Assembly (NCBI GenBank): GCA_005778315.1
Contig: SXOW01000012.1
Coordinates: 1-12,991, forward strand
Source: Acidobacteriota bacterium
Lineage (GTDB): Bacteria > Acidobacteriota > Vicinamibacteria > Vicinamibacterales > UBA8438
Length of the DNA: 12,991 nucleotides
Direction of reading: 5' to 3'
The notes beneath the pieces are model-generated. The model saw nothing but the letters and a program-made list of their open reading frames with translations, did not search any database and had not been told where the DNA came from. How positions within the stretch are numbered: the first letter of the stretch is position 1; every line of letters starts with the position of its first letter. Shown in pieces: positions 6,482 through 12,991 of the stretch. The translations under genes and the position numbers were made by a program.

Positions 6482-9016
6482 CTACAACCCCAACTGCAGC
6501 ATAAGCGAGTATGTGCGGGGGGCGCCAAGCATGAGCGTGTTGGAGTAGATGAATGAGGGGTCCGTCTCTCCCAGATAGAAAACATCGGACCACGACGCGT
6601 AGGCCTCGTCGGTGAGGTTGTCGATGTTGAACGACACGCGAACCCGGTCGCGGGTCCAGGCCACGTAGGCGTTGGCCCGCCCATAGCCGTTCAGCGTGAT
6701 CGTGTTGGCGTTGTTGGCCTGGCGGTCCCCGACAAACCGCACGTCTCCTCCCACCTCCATCGGCAGGCCGCCGATGTTGCCGTAACTGCCCCAGAGCGTG
6801 GTGACCACCGACGGGACATTGGGCGGCGTGTGGCCCGCAAACCGAACGAAGTTGGACGACGGCAGGAACTCCGCGTCGGTCCAGGCCACGCTGCCGCCGA
6901 GCCGTGCGTCGTCGATCGGCCGGGCCGCCGCCGACAGCTCGAGCCCGCGGGAGGTAATGCCGCCGATCGTGGTGGCACTGTCCAGCGCAAACCGCTGCAG
7001 GATATCGTCGCGCTCGATGTCGAACCAGGCAGCGGTCACCTGGGTACGGCCGGCCGCGAGATCCGCTTTCAAGCCGACCTCCCACTGCCTGGCATCGGTC
7101 AGGTCGAAGTTCTCGCTCGCGTTGACGAGAAAGAGGTCCCCGTTTACCGGATCTTTGGCGTCGCTGAACTGTCCATAGGCGACCAGATTCTGGCGCAGCG
7201 ACACGACCCCGCCAGCCCGCCAGCTCCACCAACGGAAATCCCGGGTAAACCCGCTCGGCTCCTCTATGCCGGCCGCATTGAAATTGGCGCGGTCGAGATT
7301 CATGCCGTCGTACCGCAGGGCGCCGGTCACCCGGATACGGTCCGTCACCGGCAGCGAATCCTCGCCAAAGAATGACCAGGCGTTGATGCCGGTGGGGCTC
7401 GTGCCGCGCAGTTCCCGCGGCCCATAGAGACCGGGCACCGGGTTCAGCAGGTCGACAGCGTCACCCGGCACCTGCGGCGCAGTGCGGCGAAACCCGCGGC
7501 CCCGCTTGAAATCGAGCGTGGACCCTTCGAACCCGATGGTGGCCCGGTTGTCCCTTCCGAGAATCGGGGTCCGCACGTCGAGGTGGAGCCGGTCGCCGAA
7601 CAGTTGCTGGTCGTGGTCCACAAAGAAATAGCCGTAGTACCGCTGAACGACGTCGACCTTGGTGCAGACATCAACCACCGAGGTGCAGTAGACGTAGCCT
7701 TCGGCGTTCTGCCAGTTCCGCGTCGCGTCAAACCCGTACAACGTGTTGTTCAACGTGACCTGGTCGCTCAGCCGGATCTTCGAGTCCGACCGGATCAACA
7801 CTTGACGCGAGTCGTTCACCGGGTCGGACACGTTGTAGTTGACGAACCGGGTCCGCGCGTCGATGCCTTCGCCCGTGGAGGTCGTGATGACATCGAGCGG
7901 ATCGACGATGGCCGAGGTCGGCAGCAGCGGCGTGCCGAAGTACGACCCCACGTCGTCGTCAAGATAGTCGACACTGAACTTCAGCTCCGCGCGCGCACTC
8001 GGCCGCCACAACAGGCTCCCCGTCACGTTGGACGAGCCTGAGCTGGCCCGGTCGACGAACCCGTCGGACCCGTACTGGCTCACGTCCAGGCGATACCAGA
8101 GTGTGTCGTTGATCGGTCCGTTCACCCCTACCGCCGTCTGATATGAGTTGAACCGCCCGTACGAGACGAGCCCGTTCCACTGGGTCGTCGCGGTTGGGGC
8201 CGCCTGTTTCGTGATGGCGTTGACGGTACCGGCCACCGCACCTTGTCCGTTGAGGACCGACGACGGGCCGCGGAGCAACTCGATGCGGTCGAGGTTGAAG
8301 GTGTTCTGCGGCCGCATGACCATGTTGGCGGGGCCGAGCCAGATACCGTCGCGCACGACGGTGACCTCCGACCGGGTGAAGCCACGCACCGAGAAGCTCG
8401 CCGGCGCGGCCGGATTCTCGCCGACGAGAATGCCGGGCAGCGTCTCGACGGCGTCGCCGAGCGTCTGGTAGCCGCGGGTCTCCATGACGGTGCTGTCGAT
8501 GACGTCGATGGACGCTGGCACGTCGAGGGCCCTGAGGCCAAGGCGGGTGCCGGTCGAGGTTGCCCCGGTGAGCGAGAGTTCGCTCCGAATCCCCGAGACG
8601 GTCACGCGCTCCTCGAACTCGGCGAGGGGGAGACGGATGTCCATGCGCACGGCCGAACCCGCGACCACATCGATGCGCGACGTGACCGGCGCGAACCCCT
8701 CCCGCACGACCCGCACGCGGTACGCGCCAGCGGGAACATCGTCGATGACGAACACGCCGTCGGGTCCGGTCGTCACCGACCGCCCAGTGGGCTCCAGCGT
8801 GACCACAGCGGCAACCAGCGGCGCGCCTCCGAGGTCATCGACGACCGTGCCCCTGACAGAGCCTGGAGACTGTCCGTACGCGAGGGGGGCCATGACGGCC
8901 ATGATGACCATGATGACCATGATGACCATGACGCATCCGATGGCTGCCACCCACGCCGTGAACGCGGCGCCCCTCGCCCGCGCGCCAAATCTGAGTATCC
9001 CAAGTCCGGTGATCAA
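6482..9016 (-). CDS. TonB-dependent siderophore-type outer-membrane receptor
   Basis: The product is 844 aa when started at TTG 9016, chosen because AAGGAGG (9024-9030) sits 7 nt upstream and a signal peptide follows directly. An ATG at 9154 is in frame but adds 46 Arg/Cys-rich residues unlike a signal. In TTG numbering, residues 1-48 are a signal peptide with a repetitive M-V-I core. Residues 52-130 are a carboxypeptidase-regulatory-like domain, and 135-142 (E-E-R-V-T-V-S-G) is a TonB-box candidate. Residues 162-272 are the plug, with V-P-A-S-I-D-V-I, S-V-R-G-F and I-E-L-L-R-G-P-S-S-V-L of siderophore-type receptors. The remainder is a beta-barrel. A two-cysteine loop (C-T-S-V-V-D-V-C) lies in the barrel. 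The C-terminal residue is Leu, not the usual Phe. The receptor would import an iron chelate with TonB energy and feeds the downstream PepSY protein. The ligand is unknown. Confidence 0.92.
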   Translation of the reverse strand: MITGLGILRFGARARGAAFTAWVAAIGCVMVIMVIMVIMAVMAPLAYGQSPGSVRGTVVDDLGGAPLVAAVVTLEPTGRSVTTGPDGVFVIDDVPAGAYRVRVVREGFAPVTSRIDVVAGSAVRMDIRLPLAEFEERVTVSGIRSELSLTGATSTGTRLGLRALDVPASIDVIDSTVMETRGYQTLGDAVETLPGILVGENPAAPASFSVRGFTRSEVTVVRDGIWLGPANMVMRPQNTFNLDRIELLRGPSSVLNGQGAVAGTVNAITKQAAPTATTQWNGLVSYGRFNSYQTAVGVNGPINDTLWYRLDVSQYGSDGFVDRASSGSSNVTGSLLWRPSARAELKFSVDYLDDDVGSYFGTPLLPTSAIVDPLDVITTSTGEGIDARTRFVNYNVSDPVNDSRQVLIRSDSKIRLSDQVTLNNTLYGFDATRNWQNAEGYVYCTSVVDVCTKVDVVQRYYGYFFVDHDQQLFGDRLHLDVRTPILGRDNRATIGFEGSTLDFKRGRGFRRTAPQVPGDAVDLLNPVPGLYGPRELRGTSPTGINAWSFFGEDSLPVTDRIRVTGALRYDGMNLDRANFNAAGIEEPSGFTRDFRWWSWRAGGVVSLRQNLVAYGQFSDAKDPVNGDLFLVNASENFDLTDARQWEVGLKADLAAGRTQVTAAWFDIERDDILQRFALDSATTIGGITSRGLELSAAARPIDDARLGGSVAWTDAEFLPSSNFVRFAGHTPPNVPSVVTTLWGSYGNIGGLPMEVGGDVRFVGDRQANNANTITLNGYGRANAYVAWTRDRVRVSFNIDNLTDEAYASWSDVFYLGETDPSFIYSNTLMLGAPRTYSLMLQLGL
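8892..8936 (-). repeat. 9-bp in-frame tandem repeat in the receptor signal peptide
   Basis: Three exact copies of ATGATGACC (plus strand, 8901-8927) are flanked by a diverged copy on each side (ATGACGGCC, ATGACGCAT). Read on the coding strand, the units give Met-Val-Ile triplets forming the hydrophobic core of the signal peptide. Each unit is three codons, so copy-number change lengthens or shortens the core without breaking the frame. Confidence 0.85.
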
Positions 9017-9023
9017 CCGCGGT

Positions 9024-9030
9024 CCTCCTT
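9024..9030 (-). promoter_or_regulatory. Ribosome binding site that sets the receptor's TTG start
   Basis: The coding strand reads AAGGAGG, then ACCGCGG, then TTG. The consensus match and 7-nt spacing make TTG (9016-9014) the best start of the TonB-dependent receptor. Confidence 0.8.
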
Positions 9031-9036
9031 GGTCAG

Positions 9037-9054
9037 CGTGGCGGCATCGCCACG
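9037..9054 (-). promoter_or_regulatory. Hairpin in the receptor leader
   Basis: There is a perfect 7-bp stem (CGTGGCG with CGCCACG) and a 4-nt loop, just upstream of the AAGGAGG at 9024-9030. In the transcript it would lie next to the ribosome binding site and could affect leader stability or translation. A regulatory role is speculative. Confidence 0.3.
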
Positions 9055-9073
9055 ACAGCCTGCACTGTCCGCG

Positions 9074-9103
9074 AGTATGTGACCGGCCTCGGAGACCTCG
9101 CAA
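9074..9103 (-). promoter_or_regulatory. Weak candidate promoter for the receptor
   Basis: On the minus strand TTGCGA (9103-9098) and CATACT (9079-9074) are separated by 18 bp, each matching 4 of 6 consensus bases. A start near 9067 would place the hairpin at 9037-9054 in a 50-nt leader. No Fur-box-like AT-rich palindrome is visible. Confidence 0.22.
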
Positions 9104-9170
9104 CTGAAGTTTTCCTGAAGCACGCCGGCAACGAAGAAACGAAGAGACGTCCAACGCCCGCTGCCGGGTC

Positions 9171-9176
9171 TATGAT
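9171..9176 (+). promoter_or_regulatory. Candidate -10 element for the GGT-like gene
   Basis: TATGAT (5 of 6 consensus) lies 38 bp before the ATG at 9215. No good -35 box is seen at 17 bp. It would give a short leader holding the GGGAGGA site at 9202-9208. Confidence 0.3.
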
Positions 9177-9214
9177 GGTGCGGTAGCGTCACAGCGTCCC
9201 TGGGAGGACTGCAC

Positions 9215-11080
9215 ATGCATTTGCACACAAGAGCGCCGGGGGAGAGCGGTCGTCGACCCCGCCGCATGCGGCTGGCGGGGCTGGTAACCGCGGTCTGCGT
9301 CGGCGCCTGGGTTGCGGCTGGCCTGGCGCAGTCGCGGAACGCCTTCGGCGTCCCATCGGCTGACCAGCCGACCCCTGCCTCGGACATTGAGGCCGCCCGG
9401 GGATCACGCGCCCAGGGATGGCTCGCCCAGGGCCGCTCCGAGGTCGTGGCACGGCACGGCATGGTCGCGACCAGTGACCCGCTCGCGGCCGAGGCCGGGC
9501 TGGAGATCCTGCGCAACGGCGGCAACGCGATTGACGCCGCGGTGGCCGCCGGCGCGGTGCTCGACGTCACGTCGCAGAACGATACCGGTATCGGGGGAGA
9601 CCTCTTTGCCCTCGTCTGGTCCGCCCGTGACAAGAAACTCTACGCGTTGAACTCCGCAGGGTGGGCACCGGCGGGGTGGACTCGCGAGTTCTTCACCGAC
9701 CAACTCGGGGTAGAGCGGGTACCGTCCAGTGGGGTGAATGCAGCGACCGTTCCAGGCGCCATCTCGGGGTACGACGCGCTGCTGACCCGGTTCGGCACGC
9801 TCACCTTCAAGGAGACATTCGAACGCGCCGCACGCACCGCAGAAGAAGGATGGGGCCAGGCCGAACGTCGGCATCGGGACCTGGCGGGCGCGGCCGATCG
9901 GCTTCGCGGCGACGAGGACTCCGTCGACGCATTCCTGCCCGGCGGAGAGGTGCCAGCGCTCTACGACATCATCCGCAATCCCGGACTGGGGAAGGCGTTG
10001 CGGCTCCTGCAGGAGGAGGGCCGGACCGCGTTCTATCGGGGCGCGATCGCCGACGCCATCGTCGCCAAGGTTCAGGCGAACGAAGGGGTGATGACGCTCG
10101 ACGACCTGGCATCATTCGAGTCGGAGTGGATCGAACCGGTCTCCACCACCTATCACGGCTACGACGTCTTCCAGCTCCCTCCGCCGGGTCAAGGGTTCGC
10201 GGCGCTGGAGATGTTGAACATCCTCGAAGTCTGCGTGCCGACGCTGGGAATGAATCTGGCGGACCTGGGTCCCCTGGATCCGATGTACTGGCATCTGATG
10301 GTCGAAGCGAAAAAGCTCGCCTACTCGGATCTGCACGCCTATAACGGCGACCCCAAGTTCTCGGACGTGCCGGTGGACGAACTCCTGTCCAAGGCCTACG
10401 CGGCCACGCTCTGCGACAGAATCGACCCGGCCGTCGCGTCGACGCCGTCACTCAAGGGTGGCCTCGACGGCGGCACCATCTATCTCACCACGGCCGATCG
10501 CTGGGGCAACATGGTGTCGCTGATCCACAGCGTCTTCAGCGTCTACGGGAGCGCCGCCACGGTCGCGCCCTACGGATTCGTGCTCCACAATCGGGCGTCC
10601 GCGTTCTCCCTCGACCCCGCCAGCCCGAATGTCGTGGCCCCTCGCAAACGCCCCTTTCACACGATCATTGCCGGCTTCGTCATGCAGAACGGCGAGCCCC
10701 TGATGACGTTCGGGAACATGGGGGGTTCCGTCCAGCCGGAGACCCATGTGCAGCACATGGTCAACCTGATCGACCACGGGATGAACGTGCAGATGACGAC
10801 CGACGCGGCCCGGTTCACGCATAGCCAGGACCGCAACGTGCTCTCTCTCGAAACGGCGTTGTTCGACGCGGTCGGTGCGGCGCTTGGCGCCAAGGGGCAC
10901 GAGGTCCGCGCCGTCGACGGCGGCGCCGTCGGCGGCTATCAGGGGATCTTGTTCACCCGGGATCCCACGCTGCCAGCACCGACCTTCGACCCACGCAGCG
11001 TCACCGAGGACCTGCCGGTGAACGGCATATACCGCGGAGGGTCGGACCACCGGAAGGACGGTCAGGCCGTCGGCTGGTGA
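9215..11080 (+). CDS. Gamma-glutamyltransferase-family (Ntn-hydrolase) exported enzyme
   Basis: The 621-aa product starts at an ATG with GGGAGGA (9202-9208) 6 nt upstream. A basic n-region (R-R-P-R-R, 13-17) and hydrophobic core to about 39 form a signal peptide; Met18 is an alternative start. The family is clear from G-M-V-A-T-S-D-P-L-A (82-91), R-N-G-G-N-A-I-D-A-A-V (100-110), G-I-G-G-D (125-129), P-P-P-G-Q-G (322-327), R-P-F-H-T-I (479-484) and Q-P-E-T (507-510). Autocleavage would occur before T421 (G-G-T-I-Y-L), giving a large subunit and a small subunit of about 200 residues. The R-E-x-A-P element that binds the gamma-glutamyl carboxylate in E. coli and human GGT reads N-S-A-G-W-A-P (146-152), without the arginine. 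The substrate is therefore probably not glutathione; an acylase or amidohydrolase role is possible. The fold is firm, the substrate unknown. Confidence 0.88.
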   Translation: MHLHTRAPGESGRRPRRMRLAGLVTAVCVGAWVAAGLAQSRNAFGVPSADQPTPASDIEAARGSRAQGWLAQGRSEVVARHGMVATSDPLAAEAGLEILRNGGNAIDAAVAAGAVLDVTSQNDTGIGGDLFALVWSARDKKLYALNSAGWAPAGWTREFFTDQLGVERVPSSGVNAATVPGAISGYDALLTRFGTLTFKETFERAARTAEEGWGQAERRHRDLAGAADRLRGDEDSVDAFLPGGEVPALYDIIRNPGLGKALRLLQEEGRTAFYRGAIADAIVAKVQANEGVMTLDDLASFESEWIEPVSTTYHGYDVFQLPPPGQGFAALEMLNILEVCVPTLGMNLADLGPLDPMYWHLMVEAKKLAYSDLHAYNGDPKFSDVPVDELLSKAYAATLCDRIDPAVASTPSLKGGLDGGTIYLTTADRWGNMVSLIHSVFSVYGSAATVAPYGFVLHNRASAFSLDPASPNVVAPRKRPFHTIIAGFVMQNGEPLMTFGNMGGSVQPETHVQHMVNLIDHGMNVQMTTDAARFTHSQDRNVLSLETALFDAVGAALGAKGHEVRAVDGGAVGGYQGILFTRDPTLPAPTFDPRSVTEDLPVNGIYRGGSDHRKDGQAVGW

Positions 11081-11137
11081 CGCCGACACCCCGTCTCACG
11101 CGATCGGGACCGGTCAGGATTGCCGCTGGCCATATGG

Positions 11138-11143
11138 CATGAT
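11138..11143 (+). promoter_or_regulatory. Candidate -10 giving a leaderless transcript (epoxide-hydrolase-like gene)
   Basis: CATGAT ends 6 nt before the ATG at 11150, so transcription would begin at or next to the start codon. No Shine-Dalgarno sequence precedes this ATG. The match is 4 of 6, so it is only suggestive. Confidence 0.25.
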
Positions 11144-11149
11144 TCCCAC

Positions 11150-11964
11150 ATGCACGAGACCTTGCCCAACGGGCAGCGCGAGCGGCCGTCCTCCACCACC
11201 CGGCGCGAGTTTCTGATCAACGCGTCGGTCGCGGCCGCGGCACTCGGCGCCACCGGACAAGCAGGAGGCCCCTCCTTCGCATTCCAACGACTCGACACGA
11301 ACGGCATCTCGGTGCGCGCCGCCGTCGAGGGTCAGGGACCGCTCGTCATCCTGGTGCACGGCTTTCCGGAGCTGTGGTATTCGTGGCGCCACCAGATCCG
11401 GCCCATCGCCGAGGCGGGGTTCAGGGTGGTCGCGCCGGACGTGCGCGGCTACGGAGAAAGTGACAAACCGCAGCCGGTCGACGCCTATGACATGGTGGCG
11501 CTGACGGACGATGTCATAGGGCTCATCGACGCGTTCGGGGAGGAGACCGCGATCCTCGTGGGACACGATTGGGGCGCTCCGATCTGTTGGAACACCCTGC
11601 CCTGCATCCCGACCGGATTCGTGCCGTGGCGGGGCTCAGCGTGCCCTTCTTCCAGCGTGGTCCCGCGCCCCCGCTCGAGCGATGGAACGCGCTGTACGGG
11701 AGTGGGTTTTTCTATCAGCTGTATTTTCAAGCGGAGGGGGTCGCGGAGGCGGACATGGAGGCCGACGTTCGGACCGCGCTCCGGAAGTTCTACGACCCCG
11801 TGCGGACGTCCGTTCCCGGTGTCGACACCTATGCGGCGCCCGGCACCAACTGCACGGACTTCCGGGGCTCCACCCTCATCGACGGGAAGGGGCACTGGAT
11901 TCAGCAGGAAGCGCCCGGCGAGGTGAATAGTGCGCTTCTGCGTTTCCTCGGAACGCTCGGATAA
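11150..11964 (+). pseudogene. Tat-exported epoxide-hydrolase-like alpha/beta hydrolase, frameshifted and internally deleted
   Basis: The first frame has a twin-arginine signal (T-T-R-R-E-F-L-I at 16-23), the oxyanion element H-G-F-P-E (70-74), and H-D-W-G with Asp140 as nucleophile, typical of epoxide hydrolases. After W-N-T-L (147-150) it becomes nonsense and stops at 11926. Homology resumes in another frame from about 11600 (L-H-P-D-R-I-R-A-V-A-G-L-S-V-P-F) and ends at the TAA 11962-11964. Adding one base between 11599 and 11600 restores W-N-T-L-A-L-H-P-D-R. In the second frame F-Y-Q-L-Y-F-Q keeps one cap tyrosine and G-H-W-I-Q-Q-E keeps the catalytic His. Roughly 100 residues expected between them appear lost near 11795-11830, including the catalytic acid and second cap tyrosine. 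A TTG at 11120 is an alternative start. One base could be a sequencing error; the internal loss is not so easily explained. Confidence 0.75.
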
Positions 11965-11980
11965 GCTGAAGACAACACAT

Positions 11981-11986
11981 GCTAAT
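11981..11986 (+). promoter_or_regulatory. Candidate -10 giving a leaderless transcript (PQQ dehydrogenase)
   Basis: GCTAAT, preceded by AT, lies 7 nt before the ATG at 11994 in a short AT-rich patch. No Shine-Dalgarno sequence is present between the TAA at 11962-11964 and this ATG. Transcription would begin at about the A of the start codon. Confidence 0.28.
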
Positions 11987-11993
11987 TTGTGCC

Positions 11994-12991
11994 ATGGCCG
12001 ATCGGCGCCCTCGCCCCGTCCTGCTCCTGTGGGTGGCTACGATTGCGTGTCTGACCGCGACGACGGCACCGGTGTGGGGCCAAACGCAGGCCGCTGGCGA
12101 CTTCGTTCCGGTGACGGACGCGATGCTGCAGAACCCGGCGCCAGGCGACTGGCTGACATGGCGTCGCACGCTGGACAGCTGGGGCTACAGCCCATTGGAC
12201 CAGGTGACTCGCGACAACGTCGATCAGCTTCAGATGGTCTGGACGCGCGCATTGGAGCCGGGACGTCAAGAAGGCACGCCGCTGGTCTATGGCGGTGTGC
12301 TCTATATGCCCCAGGACAGTGACGTCATTCAGGCCATCGACGCGGTCACGGGCGACCTGCGGTGGGACCACCGTCGCGATCTGCCCGACGACGTCTACGA
12401 TTTCGTCGGCGGCAACTCCCGCAACAACCGGAACATCGCGATCTTCGACCGCTTCATCATCAATACGAGTGATGACAGCTACGTCTTTGGTCTCGATGTC
12501 GCCACCGGCGAGATCGCGTGGGAGACCCAGATATTCGACTACCAGGTGACTCCGGTCGGGCACAGCTCCGGGCCGATCATCGCCGACGGCAAAGTGATCT
12601 CCGGGCGCAGTTGCCGGCCGCAAGGCGGGCCGGAATCGTGCGTCATCATCGCGCACGACGCGCTGACGGGTGAGGAACTGTGGCGGCGACGCACGATCCC
12701 GGCGCCGGGAGAACCGGGCGATGAAACCTGGGGCGGCGTGCCGTACGAGCAGCGGGTGCATGTCGGCGCCTGGATGCCGCCGAGCTACGACCCCCAACTG
12801 CGGTTGATTTATGTCGGGACGTCCGTCACGTCGCCGGCTCCGAAGTTCATGCTCGGGGGCGTCGAGAACACGCATCTCTATCACAACTCGACACTGGCGC
12901 TCGAAGTGGACACTGGCGAGATCCGCTGGTACTACCAGCATCTCAACGACCACTGGGACCTCGACCATCCGTTCGAGCGGCTGCTGCTGGA
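11994..12991 (+). CDS. PQQ-dependent alcohol dehydrogenase, N-terminal 332 residues (3' partial)
   Basis: The frame runs from ATG 11994 off the window end. Residues 1-30 are a Sec signal peptide (basic start, core to 26, V-W-G-Q). The mature part shows quinoprotein beta-propeller blades: W-x-x-W-R-R-T-L-D-S-W-G-Y-S (53-66), I-D-A-V-T-G-D-L-R-W (115-124), L-D-V-A-T-G-E-I-A-W (167-176), H-D-A-L-T-G-E-E-L-W (221-230) and L-E-V-D-T-G-E-I-R-W (303-312). N298 (Y-H-N-S-T) fits the metal-ligand Asn and D322 the catalytic base. D324, two residues on in W-D-L-D, matches the extra Asp of lanthanide-dependent XoxF/ExaF-type enzymes. The adjacent-cysteine pair of methanol dehydrogenases is absent: the corresponding stretch is G-G-N-S (139-142). 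The enzyme would oxidise an alcohol in the periplasm and pass electrons to a cytochrome. Substrate and C-terminal cytochrome domain cannot be judged. Confidence 0.88.
   Translation, partial: MADRRPRPVLLLWVATIACLTATTAPVWGQTQAAGDFVPVTDAMLQNPAPGDWLTWRRTLDSWGYSPLDQVTRDNVDQLQMVWTRALEPGRQEGTPLVYGGVLYMPQDSDVIQAIDAVTGDLRWDHRRDLPDDVYDFVGGNSRNNRNIAIFDRFIINTSDDSYVFGLDVATGEIAWETQIFDYQVTPVGHSSGPIIADGKVISGRSCRPQGGPESCVIIAHDALTGEELWRRRTIPAPGEPGDETWGGVPYEQRVHVGAWMPPSYDPQLRLIYVGTSVTSPAPKFMLGGVENTHLYHNSTLALEVDTGEIRWYYQHLNDHWDLDHPFERLLL

Noticed and set aside
8243..9082. Plus-strand frame with a His/Asp-rich stretch resembling a metal-binding repeat
   Set aside because: The Gly-His-Asp repeats are only the antisense reading of the 9-bp repeat that encodes Met-Val-Ile in the receptor signal peptide.
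9017..9214. Search for a Fur box upstream of the receptor
   Set aside because: No AT-rich inverted repeat like the Fur consensus was found on either strand, so none is annotated.
11982..12968. 328-residue minus-strand open frame at the window end
   Set aside because: It is antisense to the PQQ dehydrogenase, whose propeller motifs and signal peptide are unmistakable.
1..12991. Search for CRISPR arrays, tRNAs, insertion sequences, phage or defence genes
   Set aside because: No spaced direct repeats, cloverleaf-like segments, transposase motifs or terminal inverted repeats were recognised by eye.

Overview
The window is GC-rich, with mostly G/C-ending codons, and is densely packed with exported proteins. 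It holds a TonB-dependent receptor with an N-terminal carboxypeptidase-regulatory domain, a PQQ dehydrogenase, a gamma-glutamyltransferase-like enzyme, NHL-propeller and VOC-domain secreted proteins, and a Tat-exported epoxide-hydrolase-like gene. This mix fits a Gram-negative heterotroph, most likely an acidobacterium of the Vicinamibacteria type. That placement is inferred from gene content only; no marker gene is present.

Layout, left to right. (1) The 3' end of a gene with a FlgD-like C-terminal domain (2-301). (2) A secreted fusion of two VOC domains and an unnamed C-terminal domain (360-2090). (3) A 420-bp gap holding a possible gene remnant and a strong hairpin. (4) A lipoprotein NHL beta-propeller resembling peptidylglycine alpha-amidating lyase, minus strand (2511-3680). 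(5) A divergently transcribed stand-alone paralogue of the unnamed domain (3887-4951). (6) A minus-strand pair: a siderophore-type TonB-dependent receptor (6482-9016, TTG start) followed 30 bp later by a PepSY-type four-helix membrane protein (4991-6451). (7) Plus strand: a GGT-family enzyme (9215-11080), a broken epoxide-hydrolase-like gene (11150-11964), and the first 332 codons of a PQQ alcohol dehydrogenase (11994 to the window end).

Nearly every product carries an export signal: Sec signal peptides, one lipobox and one twin-arginine signal. The region reads as a set of envelope or periplasmic catabolic and uptake functions rather than one operon. The receptor/PepSY pair is the clearest functional unit and probably serves ferric-siderophore uptake with reduction at the inner membrane. 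The dehydrogenase carries the W-D-x-D pattern of lanthanide-dependent PQQ alcohol dehydrogenases. No tRNA, rRNA, CRISPR array, insertion sequence or phage gene was seen. The most unusual points are the VOC-VOC-unnamed-domain fusion and its neighbouring paralogue, the in-frame 9-bp repeat in the receptor signal peptide, the GGT-like enzyme without the substrate arginine, the decayed epoxide hydrolase, and two consecutive genes that look leaderless.
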